This document shows, piece after piece, positions 33,485 through 33,724 of a DNA stretch of 33,724 nt (position 1 is the stretch's first letter; every line of letters begins with the position of its first letter). The stretch covers positions 1 to 33,724 of IMG/VR virus record IMGVR_UViG_3300019487_000070; one strand, given 5' to 3'. Made by a program: the position numbers and the translations under genes. The stretch comes from a virus. The notes under the pieces were generated by a model, which worked only from the letters and a program-made list of their open reading frames with translations, was not told the DNA's origin and made no database searches.

Positions 33485-33724
33485 ACTCTCCTCCTCCGCT
33501 GTTGGCCGAATTCGCACTGTAGCGCGTCGACGATGACGTCACTACACTCGCCAGCAGCAAACAGCGCGGCAGCGCGGTCCACGTATTGACGGAGCAACGG
33601 CAAGCCGGCGCGACGTACGGCGGCTTTCGCCCAGGCGCGCTTGCGAGCGGCCGACAGCCGCGCCCGCACCTCGGGGTTCGCCCAGGCGCGCTTGCTCGCG
33701 GCCGACAGCCGCGCCCGCACCTCG
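33481..33724 (-). CDS. Repeat-containing early protein (5' part missing)
   Basis: The frame runs off the right edge and ends by overlapping the HTH gene (ATGA). The visible N-terminal part repeats a 17-residue unit (RARLSAASKRAWANPEV, RARLSAARKRAWAKAAV). The unit resembles NUMOD3-like repeats found in homing-type nucleases or DNA-binding phage proteins. The C-terminus (LPLLRQYVDRAAALFAAGEC, SDVIVDALQCEFG) is helical. At least two repeat copies are encoded by 51-bp near-perfect tandem DNA repeats. Number of copies and the start are unknown. Confidence 0.65.
   Translation of the reverse strand, partial: EVRARLSAASKRAWANPEVRARLSAARKRAWAKAAVRRAGLPLLRQYVDRAAALFAAGECSDVIVDALQCEFGQQRRRRV
33626..33724. 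repeat. 51-bp tandem repeat (at least two copies, runs off the edge)
   Basis: Copy 1 at 33626-33676 and copy 2 from 33677 to the edge begin ttcgcccaggcgcgcttg and differ at only two bases over 48. The unit encodes 17 residues. Near identity suggests recent expansion or gene conversion. Confidence 0.8.

Overview
The window is part of the genome of a tailed double-stranded DNA phage or prophage. Essentially every convincing gene lies on the minus strand, so the genome reads from right (33724) to left (1). Base composition is strongly GC-rich and the third-codon bias is marked, which is why the opposite strand is full of long spurious frames. The head genes are lambda/HK97-like: GpA-type terminase, gpW, lambda-type portal, U35/S78-type protease, and a DUF2190 cement protein. 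A tube, frameshifted chaperone and tape-measure set follows with no sheath gene, so the particle is most likely a siphovirus with a long flexible tail. The host is probably a high-GC bacterium but cannot be named from the sequence. No bacterial gene, integrase, tRNA, CRISPR array or recognisable endolysin is present. Both ends run through open genes, so the window is a fragment.

Layout in the direction of transcription. (1) 33724-31828: very small, translationally coupled early genes, including an excisionase-like helix-turn-helix protein and micro-ORFs of 12 and 26 codons. (2) 31831-28127: a membrane protein, a zinc-finger protein that may be an annealing protein, a Cas4/RecB-like Fe-S nuclease and a DnaQ-like exonuclease with an extra C-terminal domain. 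(3) 28149-26921: a lambda O-like replication initiator whose linker-coding DNA carries direct and inverted repeats that look like an origin, and a Cys-rich partner. (4) 26924-23904: small metal-binding-type proteins, a PD-(D/E)XK nuclease, an HExxH metallopeptidase, an HNH nuclease, and a P-loop protein cut short. (5) 23897-21068: an XRE regulator, an AT-rich island, a phage Ku homologue and a zinc-rich HNH nuclease. (6) 20968-12498: terminase small subunit, a membrane/coiled-coil protein, terminase large subunit, gpW, portal, an unexpected HTH gene, prohead protease, major capsid, DUF2190 cement, and head-tail completion proteins. (7) 12488-6657: minor tail protein Z, tail terminator, tail tube, a tail assembly chaperone with a programmed -1 frameshift, and tape measure. 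(8) 6555-1: baseplate, hub and fibre-type proteins ending in a glycine-rich adhesin-like protein.

Start and stop codons overlap (ATGA, GTGA, TAATG, TGATG) at most junctions, so expression is probably controlled by a few promoters plus translational coupling. The points most worth following are the A AAA AAC frameshift joining two chaperone frames through a Cys-rich extension, the phage Ku gene, the putative origin inside the initiator gene, a Cys-rich module shared by two different proteins, and two structured intergenic RNAs.
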